Made by a program: the position numbers and the translations under genes
Shown: piece after piece, positions 34,353 through 43,635 of the stretch
Layout: each line of letters starts with the position of its first letter
Numbering within the stretch: position 1 is the first letter of the stretch
The notes under the pieces: model-generated
What the model was told of the DNA's origin: nothing
Databases searched by the model: none
What the model saw: the letters and a program-made list of their open reading frames with translations, nothing else
Source: Sphingomonas sp. BGYR3
Lineage (GTDB): Bacteria; Pseudomonadota; Alphaproteobacteria; Sphingomonadales; Sphingomonadaceae
NCBI RefSeq assembly: GCF_025153455.1
Contig: NZ_JANZNT010000001.1
Location: forward strand, 2,056,001-2,120,000
Direction: 5' to 3'
Length of the DNA: 64,000 bases

Positions 34353-35009
34353 ATGATCCGATGGTCCAGGCCGATGCTGGCCGGGGCGCGGCAGGGGGAC
34401 CGGATGATCGCCGGGTTCGGTGCGGCGTTCGGCATCGCGATGACCGCGCTGATCGGGATCGCGGCCGGGATTTCGCCCGACCTGCTGCCCGTCATCGTCG
34501 CGCCGATGGGGGCGAGCGCGGTGCTGATCTATGCCGTGCCGACCAGTCCCTTGACCCAGCCATGGCAGGTGATCGGCGGCAACAGCCTGTCCGCGCTGTG
34601 GGGGCTGGGCGTCGTCGGCCTGGTCCCGCATCCCGCGCTGGCCGCCGGAATCGCGGTGGGCGGCGCGATCCTGATCATGTCAGCGACGCGCAGCCCGCAT
34701 CCGCCGGGCGGGGCATCCGCGCTGACCGCCGTGATCGGGGGCAAGGCGGTGGTGGCGGCGGGCATGGCCTTTCCGCTGCTGGTGCTGATCAACAGCGTGT
34801 CGATGGTGGTCATCGGCCTTGCCTTCCATCGCCTGATTTCCGGCCATGCCTGGCCCCATCGGCCCGCCCCGCCCGCCGCAGTACCCACCCTGCGCCGCGC
34901 CGACATCGACGCCGCGCTGGCGGAAATGGGCGAGACGTTCGACATCGCACCCACCGACCTTGCCGCCCTGCTCGACCGGGCCGAGGCCCATGCGAAGGGG
35001 CGGGGATAA
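34353..35009 (+). CDS. HPP family membrane protein
   Basis: The 218-residue product has four to five membrane helices and the HPP motif (TRSPHPPGGASALTAVIGG) near residue 110. HPP-domain proteins are possible nitrite or anion transporters; this is not certain for bacterial ones. A GGGGGAG ribosome site lies seven bases upstream of the ATG at 34353. The C-terminal 45 residues are hydrophilic and form a short DUF-like tail. The frame continues upstream to 32946 by chance only. Confidence 0.88.
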   Translation: MIRWSRPMLAGARQGDRMIAGFGAAFGIAMTALIGIAAGISPDLLPVIVAPMGASAVLIYAVPTSPLTQPWQVIGGNSLSALWGLGVVGLVPHPALAAGIAVGGAILIMSATRSPHPPGGASALTAVIGGKAVVAAGMAFPLLVLINSVSMVVIGLAFHRLISGHAWPHRPAPPAAVPTLRRADIDAALAEMGETFDIAPTDLAALLDRAEAHAKGRG

Positions 35010-35112
35010 GTGGCGCAATGTCCGCCCCGCTGATTCCGGGGTGCGGTCAAGGGGTGTCGGTTCGGCCCCATGCACTGGCCCCCCGCGCGTCGGTGTGGCA
35101 ACAGGCCGCCCC

Positions 35113-36027
35113 ATGACTGCCACCATCACCCCGGACAGCGAACATCGCGGCCTTGTGGCGCTGTTGCCCGCGGCCGCGCGGCCCTATGCCTTGCTCGCGC
35201 GGCTTGACCGGCCGATCGGGTGGTGGCTGCTGTTCTGGCCCGGTGCCTGGGCGGTGGCGCTGTCGGGTCAGGCGGTGGCGCGGTGGGATCTGATCGCGTG
35301 GCTGCTTATCGGCAGCATCGCGATGCGCGGGGCGGGCTGCGTCTATAACGACATTGTCGACCGCGATCTGGACGCACGGGTGGAACGCACGCGCACCCGC
35401 CCGCTGCCCAGTGGTCAGGTGTCGGTGCGCGCCGCCTGGGGCTGGCTGGTCGCCCTCGCGCTGACCGGCCTGATCGTGTGGTTTCAGCTTGGCTGGCCCG
35501 CGCGGATCGTGGCGCTGGCCAGTCTGGCGCTGGTCGCCGCCTATCCGTTCATGAAGCGCATCACCTGGTGGCCGCAGGCATGGCTGGGCATCGTGTTCAG
35601 CTGGGCCGCGCCGGTTGCGTGGATCGAAACGGCGGGAGAGGTAAACGCGGCGGGCATCCTCCTTTATCTGGGCAGCATCGCCTGGGTCATCGGATACGAC
35701 ACGCTTTATGCGGTGCAGGATGTGGAGGACGACGCGCTGGCCGGTATCCGCTCGTCCGCCCGCGCGCTGGGGCCGCGGGTGCGGGCGGGCGTCGCGGTCT
35801 GTTACGCGCTGGCGCTGGCGGCATGGGGCGGCGCGATCTGGCAGGTGTTCGCCAACCCCCTGGCCATCGCCGCGCTGCTTCCCGCCGCGCTGCACCTGAT
35901 CTGGCAGGTCGCGACACTGGACCGCGCCGATCCGATGAGCGCGCTGGTCCGGTTTCGCTCGAACCGCAATTGCGGCGCGCTGATCTTCATGGCGATGCTG
36001 GTGGTGGGACAGGCGAGTATTGTTTGA
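35113..36027 (+). CDS. ubiA: 4-hydroxybenzoate polyprenyltransferase UbiA
   Basis: UbiA attaches the polyprenyl tail to 4-hydroxybenzoate in ubiquinone synthesis at the inner membrane. The 304-residue protein has eight to nine helices and both Asp-rich motifs: NDIVDRDLDARVERTRTRPLPSG near residue 80 and YDTLYAVQDVEDDALAGIRSSA near 195-215. The start at 35113 (MTATITPDSEH) gives normal length. With ubiG at 39548, two ubiquinone genes lie in this part of the chromosome. Confidence 0.95.
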   Translation: MTATITPDSEHRGLVALLPAAARPYALLARLDRPIGWWLLFWPGAWAVALSGQAVARWDLIAWLLIGSIAMRGAGCVYNDIVDRDLDARVERTRTRPLPSGQVSVRAAWGWLVALALTGLIVWFQLGWPARIVALASLALVAAYPFMKRITWWPQAWLGIVFSWAAPVAWIETAGEVNAAGILLYLGSIAWVIGYDTLYAVQDVEDDALAGIRSSARALGPRVRAGVAVCYALALAAWGGAIWQVFANPLAIAALLPAALHLIWQVATLDRADPMSALVRFRSNRNCGALIFMAMLVVGQASIV

Positions 36028-36092
36028 GGCAGCACCGCCCTCCACAGCCATTCCACCGATCCTGCAGATCGTCGGAACCTTTGGCTGTTCCG

Positions 36093-36159
36093 CCCGCTCC
36101 CCCGCCCCGCCACCCATCGGCAGGATATTCTGAAATGGGTGGCGGGGCGGGGGAGCGGG
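36093..36159. repeat. Palindromic repeat B, copy 1
   Basis: A perfect 25-bp inverted repeat (36093-36117 with 36135-36159) surrounds a 17-base loop CGGCAGGATATTCTGAA. It sits between the convergent ubiA and nitronate monooxygenase genes and may act as a terminator for both. A longer copy with almost the same loop is at 58097-58181. Confidence 0.92.
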
Positions 36160-36186
36160 CCGGTGCCGGTCACGCGCAATGGCGCG

Positions 36187-37218
36187 TCAGACGCTCCGCC
36201 GCCCCAGCGCCTCGGCCGCCTCGTCCATCAGCGACGCGATGATCTCTGCCACCGGCTCTTCCTTGGTCACCATGCCGACCGACTGACCGGCCATCAGGCT
36301 GCCATTTTCGACATCGCCGTCGATCACCGCGCGGCGCAGCGCGCCGGCCCAGTAATGTTCGATCTGCAACTGCGCCTCGGCCATCTCCACCGCGCCTGCA
36401 TCCAGCGATGCCGCAACCTCGCGCTGCTTGACGGTGAACAGTTCCGTGCCCTTGTTCTTCAGCGCGCGGACCGGGATCACGGGCAGGCGCGGGTCCACCT
36501 GAACGCTGGCCACGGCATCGCGGGCGCTGGCGCGGAAAAACGCCTTTTTGAAATCGGGATGCGCGATGCTCTCGCTGGCACAGGCAAAGCGGGTGCCCAG
36601 CTGAACCCCCGCCGCGCCCATTTCCAGATAGCTGGCGATCGCGCCGCCGCGCCCGATGCCGCCCGCGACGAACACGGGCAGCTGTTCGGCGACTTCGGGC
36701 AGGATTTCCTGCGCCAGCACGCTGGTCGACACCGGGCCGATATGGCCGCCGGCCTCCATCCCCTCGATCACCAGCGCATCGACGCCGGTGCGGATCAGCC
36801 GCTTGGCAAGGACCAGCGCGGGCGCAAAGCAGATGACCTTCGCCCCCGTCGCCTTGATCGCCTCCAGTGACCCCGCCGGGGGCAGGCCGCCCGCCAGCAC
36901 GATATGCCCGACGCCGTGGCTGCCGCACACCGCGATCAGGTCGAACAGCTGCGGGTGCATGGTGATCAGGTTCACGCCGAACGGCTTGGTCGTCAGCGCC
37001 TTGGTCGCCGCAATCTCCCGCTCCAGCAGGTCGGGGCTCATCGCGCCGCACGCAATGACGCCAAACCCGCCCGCGTTGGAAATGGCGGAAACCAGGTTCC
37101 GCTCGGACACCCAGGACATGGCCCCGCACAGGATCGCCGTTTCCGTGCCCAGAAATGCCGCACCCCGTGCCATCAGCGCCTTCAGGCGCGCCGCGCCCGC
37201 ATCAATCGTCTCGCTCAT
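36187..37218 (-). CDS. Nitronate monooxygenase family flavoprotein
   Basis: The 343-residue protein fits the FMN-dependent NMO/2-nitropropane dioxygenase family: AILCGAMSWVSERNLVSAISNAGGFGVIA at the N-terminus, then EGMEAGGHIGP near 150 and VFVAGGIGRGGAIASYLEMGAAGVQLGTRF near 205. It would oxidise alkyl nitronates or act as a related NAD(P)H flavin oxidoreductase; FabK-like enoyl reductase activity is possible. The conserved His is in GGHIGP. No pathway partner is adjacent. Confidence 0.9.
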   Translation of the reverse strand: MSETIDAGAARLKALMARGAAFLGTETAILCGAMSWVSERNLVSAISNAGGFGVIACGAMSPDLLEREIAATKALTTKPFGVNLITMHPQLFDLIAVCGSHGVGHIVLAGGLPPAGSLEAIKATGAKVICFAPALVLAKRLIRTGVDALVIEGMEAGGHIGPVSTSVLAQEILPEVAEQLPVFVAGGIGRGGAIASYLEMGAAGVQLGTRFACASESIAHPDFKKAFFRASARDAVASVQVDPRLPVIPVRALKNKGTELFTVKQREVAASLDAGAVEMAEAQLQIEHYWAGALRRAVIDGDVENGSLMAGQSVGMVTKEEPVAEIIASLMDEAAEALGRRSV

Positions 37219-37628
37219 CGCCGCGCCCTAGCCGCAGGCGGGGGCGGTGGGCAAGTCGGGCGGGCAATCGCGGCATCGCCGCACCGGTCCCCGTTCGTCC
37301 CGAACAGCCCTGCGGCGGCTTGTCTCGATAGGGCGTCTCGACGGGTTCGACCCCTGCTCGACCCGAACGGGGTTGTGGGCTGGTTTGTGGCTGCGAGCAC
37401 AGGATAGCGGCCTGTCGGCTTCCGACCCCAGAACGGACATTGGGTGCGAACGCTTGTGCGCGGTACTCTCTCAGGCTACCGCCCACGGACGCTCACGCCT
37501 ACTCCGTTCACGAGCGCCCAGTTCGCCATTTTGGCCAGCTGGTTCTCTAACGAAGCCGATGTTGTTCAGTCGCCCGGGCCCGCTGTCAGTTTAGGTCCCT
37601 TAAAGTTGCAAGCAGGAGGCCAGATCGC
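37219..37628. other. Gene-free region with an imperfect palindrome
   Basis: This 410-base gap has no convincing gene. It holds a 9-bp inverted repeat CCCCGTTCG/CGAACGGGG at 37289-37297 and 37364-37372 around a segment with several TCGAC-type boxes, probably another intergenic repeat. The last 100 bases before 37629 are less GC-rich and should hold the promoter of the small secreted protein; no clear box is seen. Confidence 0.6.
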
Positions 37629-37988
37629 ATGCATAGCGTTATCCAGATTATCGGGTGCATCGCGCTGATGACCGCGCCGGTAAGCGCAGCCGAACAGGCA
37701 GAGCGCGCGGTCGAGAGCCAAGCGAACTCTGAAGTTCCTGAAATTCTCGTTCTAGCCGAGAAAGCAAAAGAAGTGCGGATCAAATTCAACATCGATGATC
37801 GCACCCGGAAAGTCCGGTGCAAGGCTACCAGATCGTCCGGAGATCGACGGTTCGATATGGCCATGTGCGAACCGGTTAGGCGATGCGCTCGGGTTGAGCC
37901 GTTTAATAACGAAACAGTTCAGAACTGCCTCGTGCGAACCCGTCAGCAAGTGCTTGAGGAATGGGCTGCGGCGCATCCGTCCAAATGA
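37629..37988 (+). CDS. Small secreted protein of unknown function
   Basis: The 119-residue product has a signal peptide (MHSVIQIIGCIALMTAPVSA, cleavage after SAA near residue 20) and a mature part of about 98 residues with four Cys residues in its second half. An AGGAGG ribosome site lies nine bases before the ATG. Its codon use is less GC-rich than its neighbours, a hint of transfer or a rapidly evolving gene. I do not recognise the family. Confidence 0.72.
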   Translation: MHSVIQIIGCIALMTAPVSAAEQAERAVESQANSEVPEILVLAEKAKEVRIKFNIDDRTRKVRCKATRSSGDRRFDMAMCEPVRRCARVEPFNNETVQNCLVRTRQQVLEEWAAAHPSK

Positions 37989-38235
37989 TGGCTGCACGGC
38001 GTTTGGTGCACGCATATATGTGAGCACCGAAACCGGCCATTCGGCTCCCCACCCATCCGCCGCCATCAGCGGAAGTTATGCAGGCACCCGAAAGCAGCCA
38101 TTTGCGGTTCCACGGGCGATGGCGTGGCACGCGAGAGTTTCGTCCCCATAAAGGACAGGCTTCCGCCCCTTCATCCGAAAAATCGGGGGCGAGCCCGGCA
38201 TCCGGGAAAACGTCGCCGGGCCTTCGGCGGCCGCT

Positions 38236-39492
38236 TCAGGCGGTGATCGCCTCCGGCGCGTCCAGCCCGTATGCGGTGTGCAGCACGCGGACGGCGAGTT
38301 CGGTGTAATCTTCCTCGATCAGCACGCTGACCTTGATCTCGCTGGTCGTGATCGCCTGAATGTTGATGCCGCGTTCGCCCAGCGTCTTGAACATCGTCGC
38401 CGCGACGCCGGCATGGCTGCGCATGCCCACGCCGACGATCGTCACCTTGGCAACGCGGGTGTCGTGGCGCAGCGCGCCATAGCCGATGCGCTCCTTGCCC
38501 TTTTCCAGCACGTCGAGCGCGCGGGCCAGTTCGGCATTGGGCACGGTAAAGGTCACGTCCGTCGATCCCGCCTCATGCGCGATATTCTGGACGATCATGT
38601 CGACATTGATGTTCGCCTCGGCCAGCGGATCAAAGATCGATCCGACCGCGCCCGGCCGGTCGGGCACGGCGGTCAGCGTCACCTTCGCCTCGTTCTTGTC
38701 GTGCGCGATGCCGGTGATCAGTTGGCGTTCCACGTCGTCAATCTCCTCTTCGCCGACGATCAGCGTGCCGGGTTCCGGGTCGTCGGTTGCGTCCACGAAG
38801 CTCGACAGCACCTGGACGCGCACATTTTCCTTCATCGCCAGACCGACCGAGCGGGTCTGGAGCACCTTTGCCCCCACGCTCGCCAGTTCCAGCATTTCCT
38901 CATACGTCACGCGGCGCAGCTTGCGCGCGCGGGGCACAATGCGCGGGTCGGTGGTATAGACGCCGTCGACATCGGTATAGATGTCGCACCGGTCGGCCTT
39001 CATCGCCGCCGCCACCGCCACGGCAGAGGTATCCGATCCGCCCCGGCCCAGCGTCGTCACCCGGCCCGCGTCCGTCATCCCCTGAAACCCGGGGATCACC
39101 GCGACATTGCCCGCGGCCAGCGATGCGTTCAGCGCATCGGTGTCGATCCCGCCGATCCGCGCGCTGGCATGGGCATCGTCAGTACGCACCGGCAATTGCC
39201 AGCCAAGCCAGCTGCGCGCGGGCACGCCGATCGCCTGAAGCGCGATGGCCAGAAGGCCGCTCGTCACCTGTTCGCCGCTGGCCACCACCACGTCATATTC
39301 GGCCCGGTCGTACAGGGCGGACGCCTCGCGACAGAAATTCACCAGCCGGTCGGTTTCGCCCGCCATGGCCGATACGACGACGGCGACTTCGTTGCCGGCC
39401 TCCCATTCGCGCTTGAGGCGGGCCGCAACGATGCGGATGCGTTCGATCCCGGCCATACTGGTGCCGCCGAACTTCATCACGATCCGCGCCAT
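38236..39492 (-). CDS. lysC: Aspartate kinase
   Basis: Aspartate kinase starts the lysine, threonine, methionine and diaminopimelate pathway. The 418-residue protein starts MARIVMKFGGTSMAG (the kinase KFGGTS motif), has GRGGSDTSAVAVA near residue 160 and two ACT domains in the C-terminal third (VTLTAVPDRPGAVGSIF; VTIVGVGMRSHAGVAATMF). This is the lysine/threonine-sensitive type of layout. The start at 39492 is fixed by homology; the frame upstream overlaps ubiG on the other strand. Divergent from ubiG with 55 bases between. Confidence 0.96.
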   Translation of the reverse strand: MARIVMKFGGTSMAGIERIRIVAARLKREWEAGNEVAVVVSAMAGETDRLVNFCREASALYDRAEYDVVVASGEQVTSGLLAIALQAIGVPARSWLGWQLPVRTDDAHASARIGGIDTDALNASLAAGNVAVIPGFQGMTDAGRVTTLGRGGSDTSAVAVAAAMKADRCDIYTDVDGVYTTDPRIVPRARKLRRVTYEEMLELASVGAKVLQTRSVGLAMKENVRVQVLSSFVDATDDPEPGTLIVGEEEIDDVERQLITGIAHDKNEAKVTLTAVPDRPGAVGSIFDPLAEANINVDMIVQNIAHEAGSTDVTFTVPNAELARALDVLEKGKERIGYGALRHDTRVAKVTIVGVGMRSHAGVAATMFKTLGERGINIQAITTSEIKVSVLIEEDYTELAVRVLHTAYGLDAPEAITA

Positions 39493-39547
39493 AATCTTTC
39501 GCCAAACGCCTCTTTGGAGCAATGGGGGCGCCTGATAGGAGTGTCCC

Positions 39548-40294
39548 ATGGCAAAGGCAAGCATCCCAACCCCGTCCAGCATCGACCCCAAGGAGGCCGC
39601 GCATTTCGGCACGCTGGCCGCCGACTGGTGGAACCCCAGGGGGTCTAGCGCGATGCTGCATCGCCTGAACCCCGTCCGCCTCGCATTCGTGCGGGAATCG
39701 GTGGATGCGCACTGGCCGGACGGCGCGGGCGGATTCACCCCGCTGGCGGGCCGGCGCGCGCTGGATGTGGGGTGCGGCGCGGGGCTGATGTGCGAACCGC
39801 TGGCCCGGATGGGCGCGGCGGTCACGGGGCTGGATGCGGCGCCGGAAAATATCGGCGCGGCCAGTGCGCACGCCGCCGCCATGGGCCTGGCCATCGATTA
39901 CCGGGCGGTGGGGGTGGAAACGCTGACCGATGGCGAGCGGTTCGACCTGGTCACCGCGATGGAGGTGATCGAACATGTCGCCGATCCCGCCGCATTCGTC
40001 GCGGCGCTCGCCCGCGTGCTGGCGCCGGACGGGCTGATGATCGTGTCCACGCCGAACCGCACGCCCCTGTCGCGGATCGGCATGGTGGGCGTGGCAGAGG
40101 CGACGGGCATGATCCCGCGCGGCACGCATGACTGGGACAAGTTCCTGACCCCGCCGGAGCTGACCGAAATGCTGGAGGGCGCAGGACTGACGGTATCGCA
40201 GCCGCGCGGCATCGCCTGGTCCCCGGTTCGCGGGCTTCATCTGGGCGATGACTTGGCGCTCAACTATATCGTCAGCGCACGGTTCGTCGCGTGA
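39548..40294 (+). CDS. ubiG: Ubiquinone O-methyltransferase UbiG
   Basis: UbiG performs both O-methylations in ubiquinone synthesis. The 248-residue protein opens with the conserved IDPKEAAHFGTLAADWWNPRGSSAMLHRLNPVRLAF, then the SAM motif ALDVGCGAGLMCEPLARMG near residue 75, and VTAMEVIEHVADP and VSTPNRTPLS later. All motifs are intact. The ATG at 39548 is seven bases after a weak site. It is divergent from lysC, a common arrangement in sphingomonads. Confidence 0.96.
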   Translation: MAKASIPTPSSIDPKEAAHFGTLAADWWNPRGSSAMLHRLNPVRLAFVRESVDAHWPDGAGGFTPLAGRRALDVGCGAGLMCEPLARMGAAVTGLDAAPENIGAASAHAAAMGLAIDYRAVGVETLTDGERFDLVTAMEVIEHVADPAAFVAALARVLAPDGLMIVSTPNRTPLSRIGMVGVAEATGMIPRGTHDWDKFLTPPELTEMLEGAGLTVSQPRGIAWSPVRGLHLGDDLALNYIVSARFVA

Positions 40295-40372
40295 AGTGAA
40301 CGCAATGCTTGCAACGGTCGCATGACTGTGTCGGTATGTCGCAGGATTTTCCTGAGAGGGAACCGGTAGTTC

Positions 40373-41839
40373 ATGGTCATGCGTAATCGTGCCGTTTCGG
40401 CAATCGTCCTTGCTGCGTTCCTTTCAGGCTGCGGGGGCGGCGGCGGATCGTCGTCCGGCGGCGGCGGGCCGATCAGCACGCCGGCCCCGGCCCCAGCCCC
40501 GACGCCCACGCCTGCTCCGCCCGCAACGACCACCTGTTCGCTGGCATCGCGGCAGGACTGGGTCGCGGCACAGATCAACGAATGGTATCTGTTCCCCGAC
40601 CTGCTGGCCACCAACGTCAACGCGTCCAGTTTCAACAATCTGGACGATTATGTCGACGCGCTGGTCGCGCCCGCCCGCGCCCAGCGGCGGGACCGGTTCT
40701 TCACATATGTCACCTCGATTGCCGAGGAGAATGCGTTCAACAATTCCGGCCAGACGGCGGGCTTTGGCTTCCGCCTCGCCACCGACCCCAGCCAGACGCG
40801 CCTGTTCATCGCGGAAAGTTTCGAAAACACGCCCGCCACGGACAATAATGTCGATCGCGGCGCAGAAGTGCTGGCCATCGGCACCACGCCCCAGACGCTG
40901 CGCACCATCGATCAGATCGCGCGAGAGGATGGCGGATCGCTCGGCCCCTCGCTTGGCCCGGACACCGTCGGCACCAGCCGGTCGTTCCAGGTGCGCGACG
41001 GCGCCGGCACCCGCACGGTGACGCTGACCAAGCGGAATTACGACATTCAGCCGGTGTCGACCCGCTATGGCGTCCGCATCCTGAACGATGGCGGGAAAAA
41101 GGTGGGGTATGTGAACCTGCGCACCTTCATCTCGACGGCGGATGCCCAGCTTCGCAACGCCTTTACCCAGTTCCGGGCAGAGGGCGTGACCGAGGTGATC
41201 GTCGATGTCCGCTACAATGGCGGCGGACTGGTGCGGATTGCCGAGCTGTTCGGCGACCTGTTGGGCGGCAACCGCGCGACCAGCGACGTGTTCAGCCGCA
41301 CGACGTTCCGCCCATCCAAATCCAGTTTCGACGAATCCCGCAATTTCGCGCCCCAGCCCCAGTCGATTGCCGCGACCAAGATCGTGTTCATCGGCACCGG
41401 CGGCACGGCATCGGCCAGCGAACTGGTCGCCAATTCCTTCATCCCCTATCTGGGCAACAACATCGCGCTTGTCGGCACCAATACGTTCGGAAAGCCAGTG
41501 GGCCAGATCGCGCTGGACCGCGCGGCGTGCGACGACCGGTTGCGCGTCGTCGCCTTTGCCACCCAGAACCGCGACCGGCAGGGCGAATATTTCAACGGCC
41601 TGGCCAGCGTGATGCCGCGCACGTGCCAGGCGGGCGATGATTTCACCCGGCCACTGGGCGATCCGTCGGAAGCATCGGTCAGCGCCGCACTGGGCTTTCT
41701 GGCCGGGCGGTCCTGCACCCCGATCAGCAGCGGCGGGGCGACGGCATCGGCCACCCGGTTCCGCGATTCGGCCCCCTATCAGTTGCTGAGCCCGGATCGG
41801 CCGAGCGTCGCGCAGCGCGAAGTGCCGGGGCTGTTCTGA
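40373..41839 (+). CDS. S41-family serine protease, lipoprotein
   Basis: The 488-residue protein has a lipobox (LSGC) at about residue 20, so it is membrane-anchored, followed by a Gly-rich and Pro/Ala-rich linker to about residue 50. A PDZ-like region follows (GFRLATDPSQTRLFIAES), then the S41 catalytic core with IVDVRYNGGG and GTGGTASASELVANSFIPYL, where Ser is the nucleophile, and a Lys in TFGKPVGQI. It resembles C-terminal processing peptidases. The substrate is unknown. It overlaps the DUF427 gene by one base. Confidence 0.93.
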   Translation: MVMRNRAVSAIVLAAFLSGCGGGGGSSSGGGGPISTPAPAPAPTPTPAPPATTTCSLASRQDWVAAQINEWYLFPDLLATNVNASSFNNLDDYVDALVAPARAQRRDRFFTYVTSIAEENAFNNSGQTAGFGFRLATDPSQTRLFIAESFENTPATDNNVDRGAEVLAIGTTPQTLRTIDQIAREDGGSLGPSLGPDTVGTSRSFQVRDGAGTRTVTLTKRNYDIQPVSTRYGVRILNDGGKKVGYVNLRTFISTADAQLRNAFTQFRAEGVTEVIVDVRYNGGGLVRIAELFGDLLGGNRATSDVFSRTTFRPSKSSFDESRNFAPQPQSIAATKIVFIGTGGTASASELVANSFIPYLGNNIALVGTNTFGKPVGQIALDRAACDDRLRVVAFATQNRDRQGEYFNGLASVMPRTCQAGDDFTRPLGDPSEASVSAALGFLAGRSCTPISSGGATASATRFRDSAPYQLLSPDRPSVAQREVPGLF

Positions 41840-42120
41840 TGGCCACCGCGCGCTGGAACGGCCGGGTCATCGCCGAGAGCGACGATACCGTGGTGGTGGA
41901 GGGGAACCATTATTTCCCCGCCGACGCGGTCGACCCCGCCGTGCTGCTGCCTAGCACTCGCACCAGCGTGTGCGGGTGGAAGGGGACGGCCAATTACTAC
42001 AGCCTGTCGGTGGACGGGGCGGTCAACGCTGACGCCGCCTGGTATTATGCTGATCCCAAGCCCGCCGCTGCCGAGATCAAGGGCCGGATCGCGTTCTGGC
42101 GCGGGGTCGAGGTTCGCTGA
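41839..42120 (+). CDS. DUF427 domain protein (short form)
   Basis: The 93-residue protein is a single DUF427 domain: [44 protein letters not shown] and [19 protein letters not shown]. The family has no established activity. The ATG shares its A with the last base of the protease stop codon (TGATG), so it is translationally coupled. A longer DUF427 paralogue lies at 46493. It is followed after five bases by ung. Confidence 0.9.
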   Translation: MATARWNGRVIAESDDTVVVEGNHYFPADAVDPAVLLPSTRTSVCGWKGTANYYSLSVDGAVNADAAWYYADPKPAAAEIKGRIAFWRGVEVR

Positions 42121-42125
42121 TCCGC

Positions 42126-42824
42126 ATGGCCGGGGTGCGGCTTCGGCCCGAATGGCTGGCGCAGATCGGGGGCGAGTTCGACCAGCCCTATATGGCCGAA
42201 TTGCGCGCGTTCCTGCTGGCGGAACGGGCGGCGGGCAAGCGCATCTTTCCGCCTGCGTCCGAATGGTTTCGCGCGCTTGACCTGACCCCGCCGGACGCGG
42301 TGCGCGTCGTCATTCTGGGCCAGGATCCCTATCATGGGCCGGGTCAGGCGCATGGCCTGTGCTTTTCCGTCCGCCCCGGCGTCGGCGTGCCGCCCAGCCT
42401 TGTGAACATCTACAAGGAACTCGCCAGCGACCTTGGCATCCCGCCCGCGCGGCACGGCCATCTGGAGGCATGGGCGCGGCAGGGGGTGCTGCTGCTCAAC
42501 ACTGTCCTGACCGTGGAAATGGGGCAGGCCGCATCGCACAAGGGGCGCGGCTGGGAACGCTTTACCGATGCCGTGATTGCTGCGGTCAACGCCTCGCCCC
42601 AGCCGGTCGTGTTCCTGCTCTGGGGCAGCCATGCGCAGAAAAAGGCCGCCGCCGTCGATCGCGGCCGCCACCATGTGCTGACCGCGCCGCATCCCTCGCC
42701 GCTGTCGTCGCATACCGGCTTTCTCGGCTGCCGCCATTTCAGCCAGGCGAACGCCTTTCTGGCCGCGCAGGGGAGGGGCACGATTGACTGGCGCCTGCCC
42801 GACGCGGCAGAGGCGGCGGCATGA
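42126..42824 (+). CDS. ung: Uracil-DNA glycosylase, family 1
   Basis: Ung removes uracil from DNA. The 232-residue protein has the water-activating motif [21 protein letters not shown] near residue 65 and the DNA-intercalating [18 protein letters not shown] near 190, both intact. The [16 protein letters not shown] helix is also typical. The ATG at 42126 follows the DUF427 gene closely. Its stop overlaps a small 43-residue gene (ATGA). Confidence 0.96.
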   Translation: MAGVRLRPEWLAQIGGEFDQPYMAELRAFLLAERAAGKRIFPPASEWFRALDLTPPDAVRVVILGQDPYHGPGQAHGLCFSVRPGVGVPPSLVNIYKELASDLGIPPARHGHLEAWARQGVLLLNTVLTVEMGQAASHKGRGWERFTDAVIAAVNASPQPVVFLLWGSHAQKKAAAVDRGRHHVLTAPHPSPLSSHTGFLGCRHFSQANAFLAAQGRGTIDWRLPDAAEAAA

Positions 42825-42952
42825 GCCAGAAGGACGCCGACCGCCAGGCCCGCCTCGCCCAGGCGCTGCGCGACAACCTGAAACGCCGCAAGGCCCAGGC
42901 CCGCGCCATGGCCGGTCAGGGCGAGTCGGAAAAGCCGGACGAACCGCGTTAG
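42821..42952 (+). CDS. Small basic protein coupled to ung
   Basis: This 43-residue frame, too short for most gene finders, starts in the ung stop codon (ATGA). It reads [20 protein letters not shown] and goes on with a run of Lys/Arg ([11 protein letters not shown]). It is rich in charged helix formers and has no membrane or signal segment. The four-base overlap and normal codon use support a real gene. The function is unknown; it may be nucleic-acid binding, which is inference only. Confidence 0.7.
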   Translation: MSQKDADRQARLAQALRDNLKRRKAQARAMAGQGESEKPDEPR

Positions 42953-43056
42953 AAAACCCTCACCCTTCCGGCGCTGACGCGCCTCCCTCCCTCTCCCGCC
43001 TGCGGGAGAGGGAAGGGGCCCGCCGCCGCAGGCGGTGGGAAGGGTGAGGGTTTTCT
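42951..43056 (+). repeat. Compound palindromic repeat D
   Basis: A 19-bp perfect outer inverted repeat (42951-42969 with 43038-43056) encloses an 11-bp hairpin CCCTCTCCCGC/GCGGGAGAGGG at 42989-43012 and a GC-rich third stem. The right arm ends with TTTTCT, so on the plus strand it can act as a terminator for ung and its small partner. It looks like a mobile intergenic repeat. Confidence 0.85.
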
Positions 43057-43257
43057 CTGCCACCGCCCCACCCCCGATCCATCACCCCGGCGAACCCCAA
43101 GGTCCAGCGCGCCGCGCGCTACCCGCCCGACTGGCGCGCCATCCATTGCCGCACTGACGGGTGTCGGTGTGAGGATGCAGCAAACGGGTTTTGCCGGGCA
43201 AATGGCGTTCATGGACCAGCTTCGGAAAGCTGTCTTTCAGCCATAGAACCATTGCGG

Positions 43258-43635
43258 ATGTTGCCGTTTTTCAGCACCGATTGGACCGCAAGCATAAGGG
43301 GAAGTGTTTACGGCATGATCGTGATGGTTCTGTGGGCCATTTCCTGCGCGCTATTCGGTGGCATCGTCGCCTTTGCATTGCGGCGGTTCCTGGCCGGATG
43401 GACGGTGGCTAGCCGGACAATGCTATCGTCGATGCTGTCTATCTCTCCGGTGGTGATCCTTACCGCAATGGCATCGGATTGGTCTCTGATGCTGCTCTTG
43501 TCGATGGAGCCGGAAGAGTTTCTATTCCCGTTCTTGATCCAAATCGCGTTCGTTTTGGCATTCGCGATACCCATCACATGGTCTGTTTCGAACCACCCGA
43601 CAAAACAGCCGTCAATCACGGATCCGTTCGAATAG
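43258..43635 (+). CDS. Hypothetical three-helix membrane protein
   Basis: From the ATG at 43258 the product has 125 residues and three hydrophobic helices: SVYGMIVMVLWAISCALFGG, MLSSMLSISPVVILTAMASD and LIQIAFVLAFAIPITWS. A TTG six bases earlier is another possible start. The region is lower in GC than its neighbours and the ribosome site is weak. No family is recognised. It may be an acquired gene or a remnant. Confidence 0.5.
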   Translation: MLPFFSTDWTASIRGSVYGMIVMVLWAISCALFGGIVAFALRRFLAGWTVASRTMLSSMLSISPVVILTAMASDWSLMLLLSMEPEEFLFPFLIQIAFVLAFAIPITWSVSNHPTKQPSITDPFE

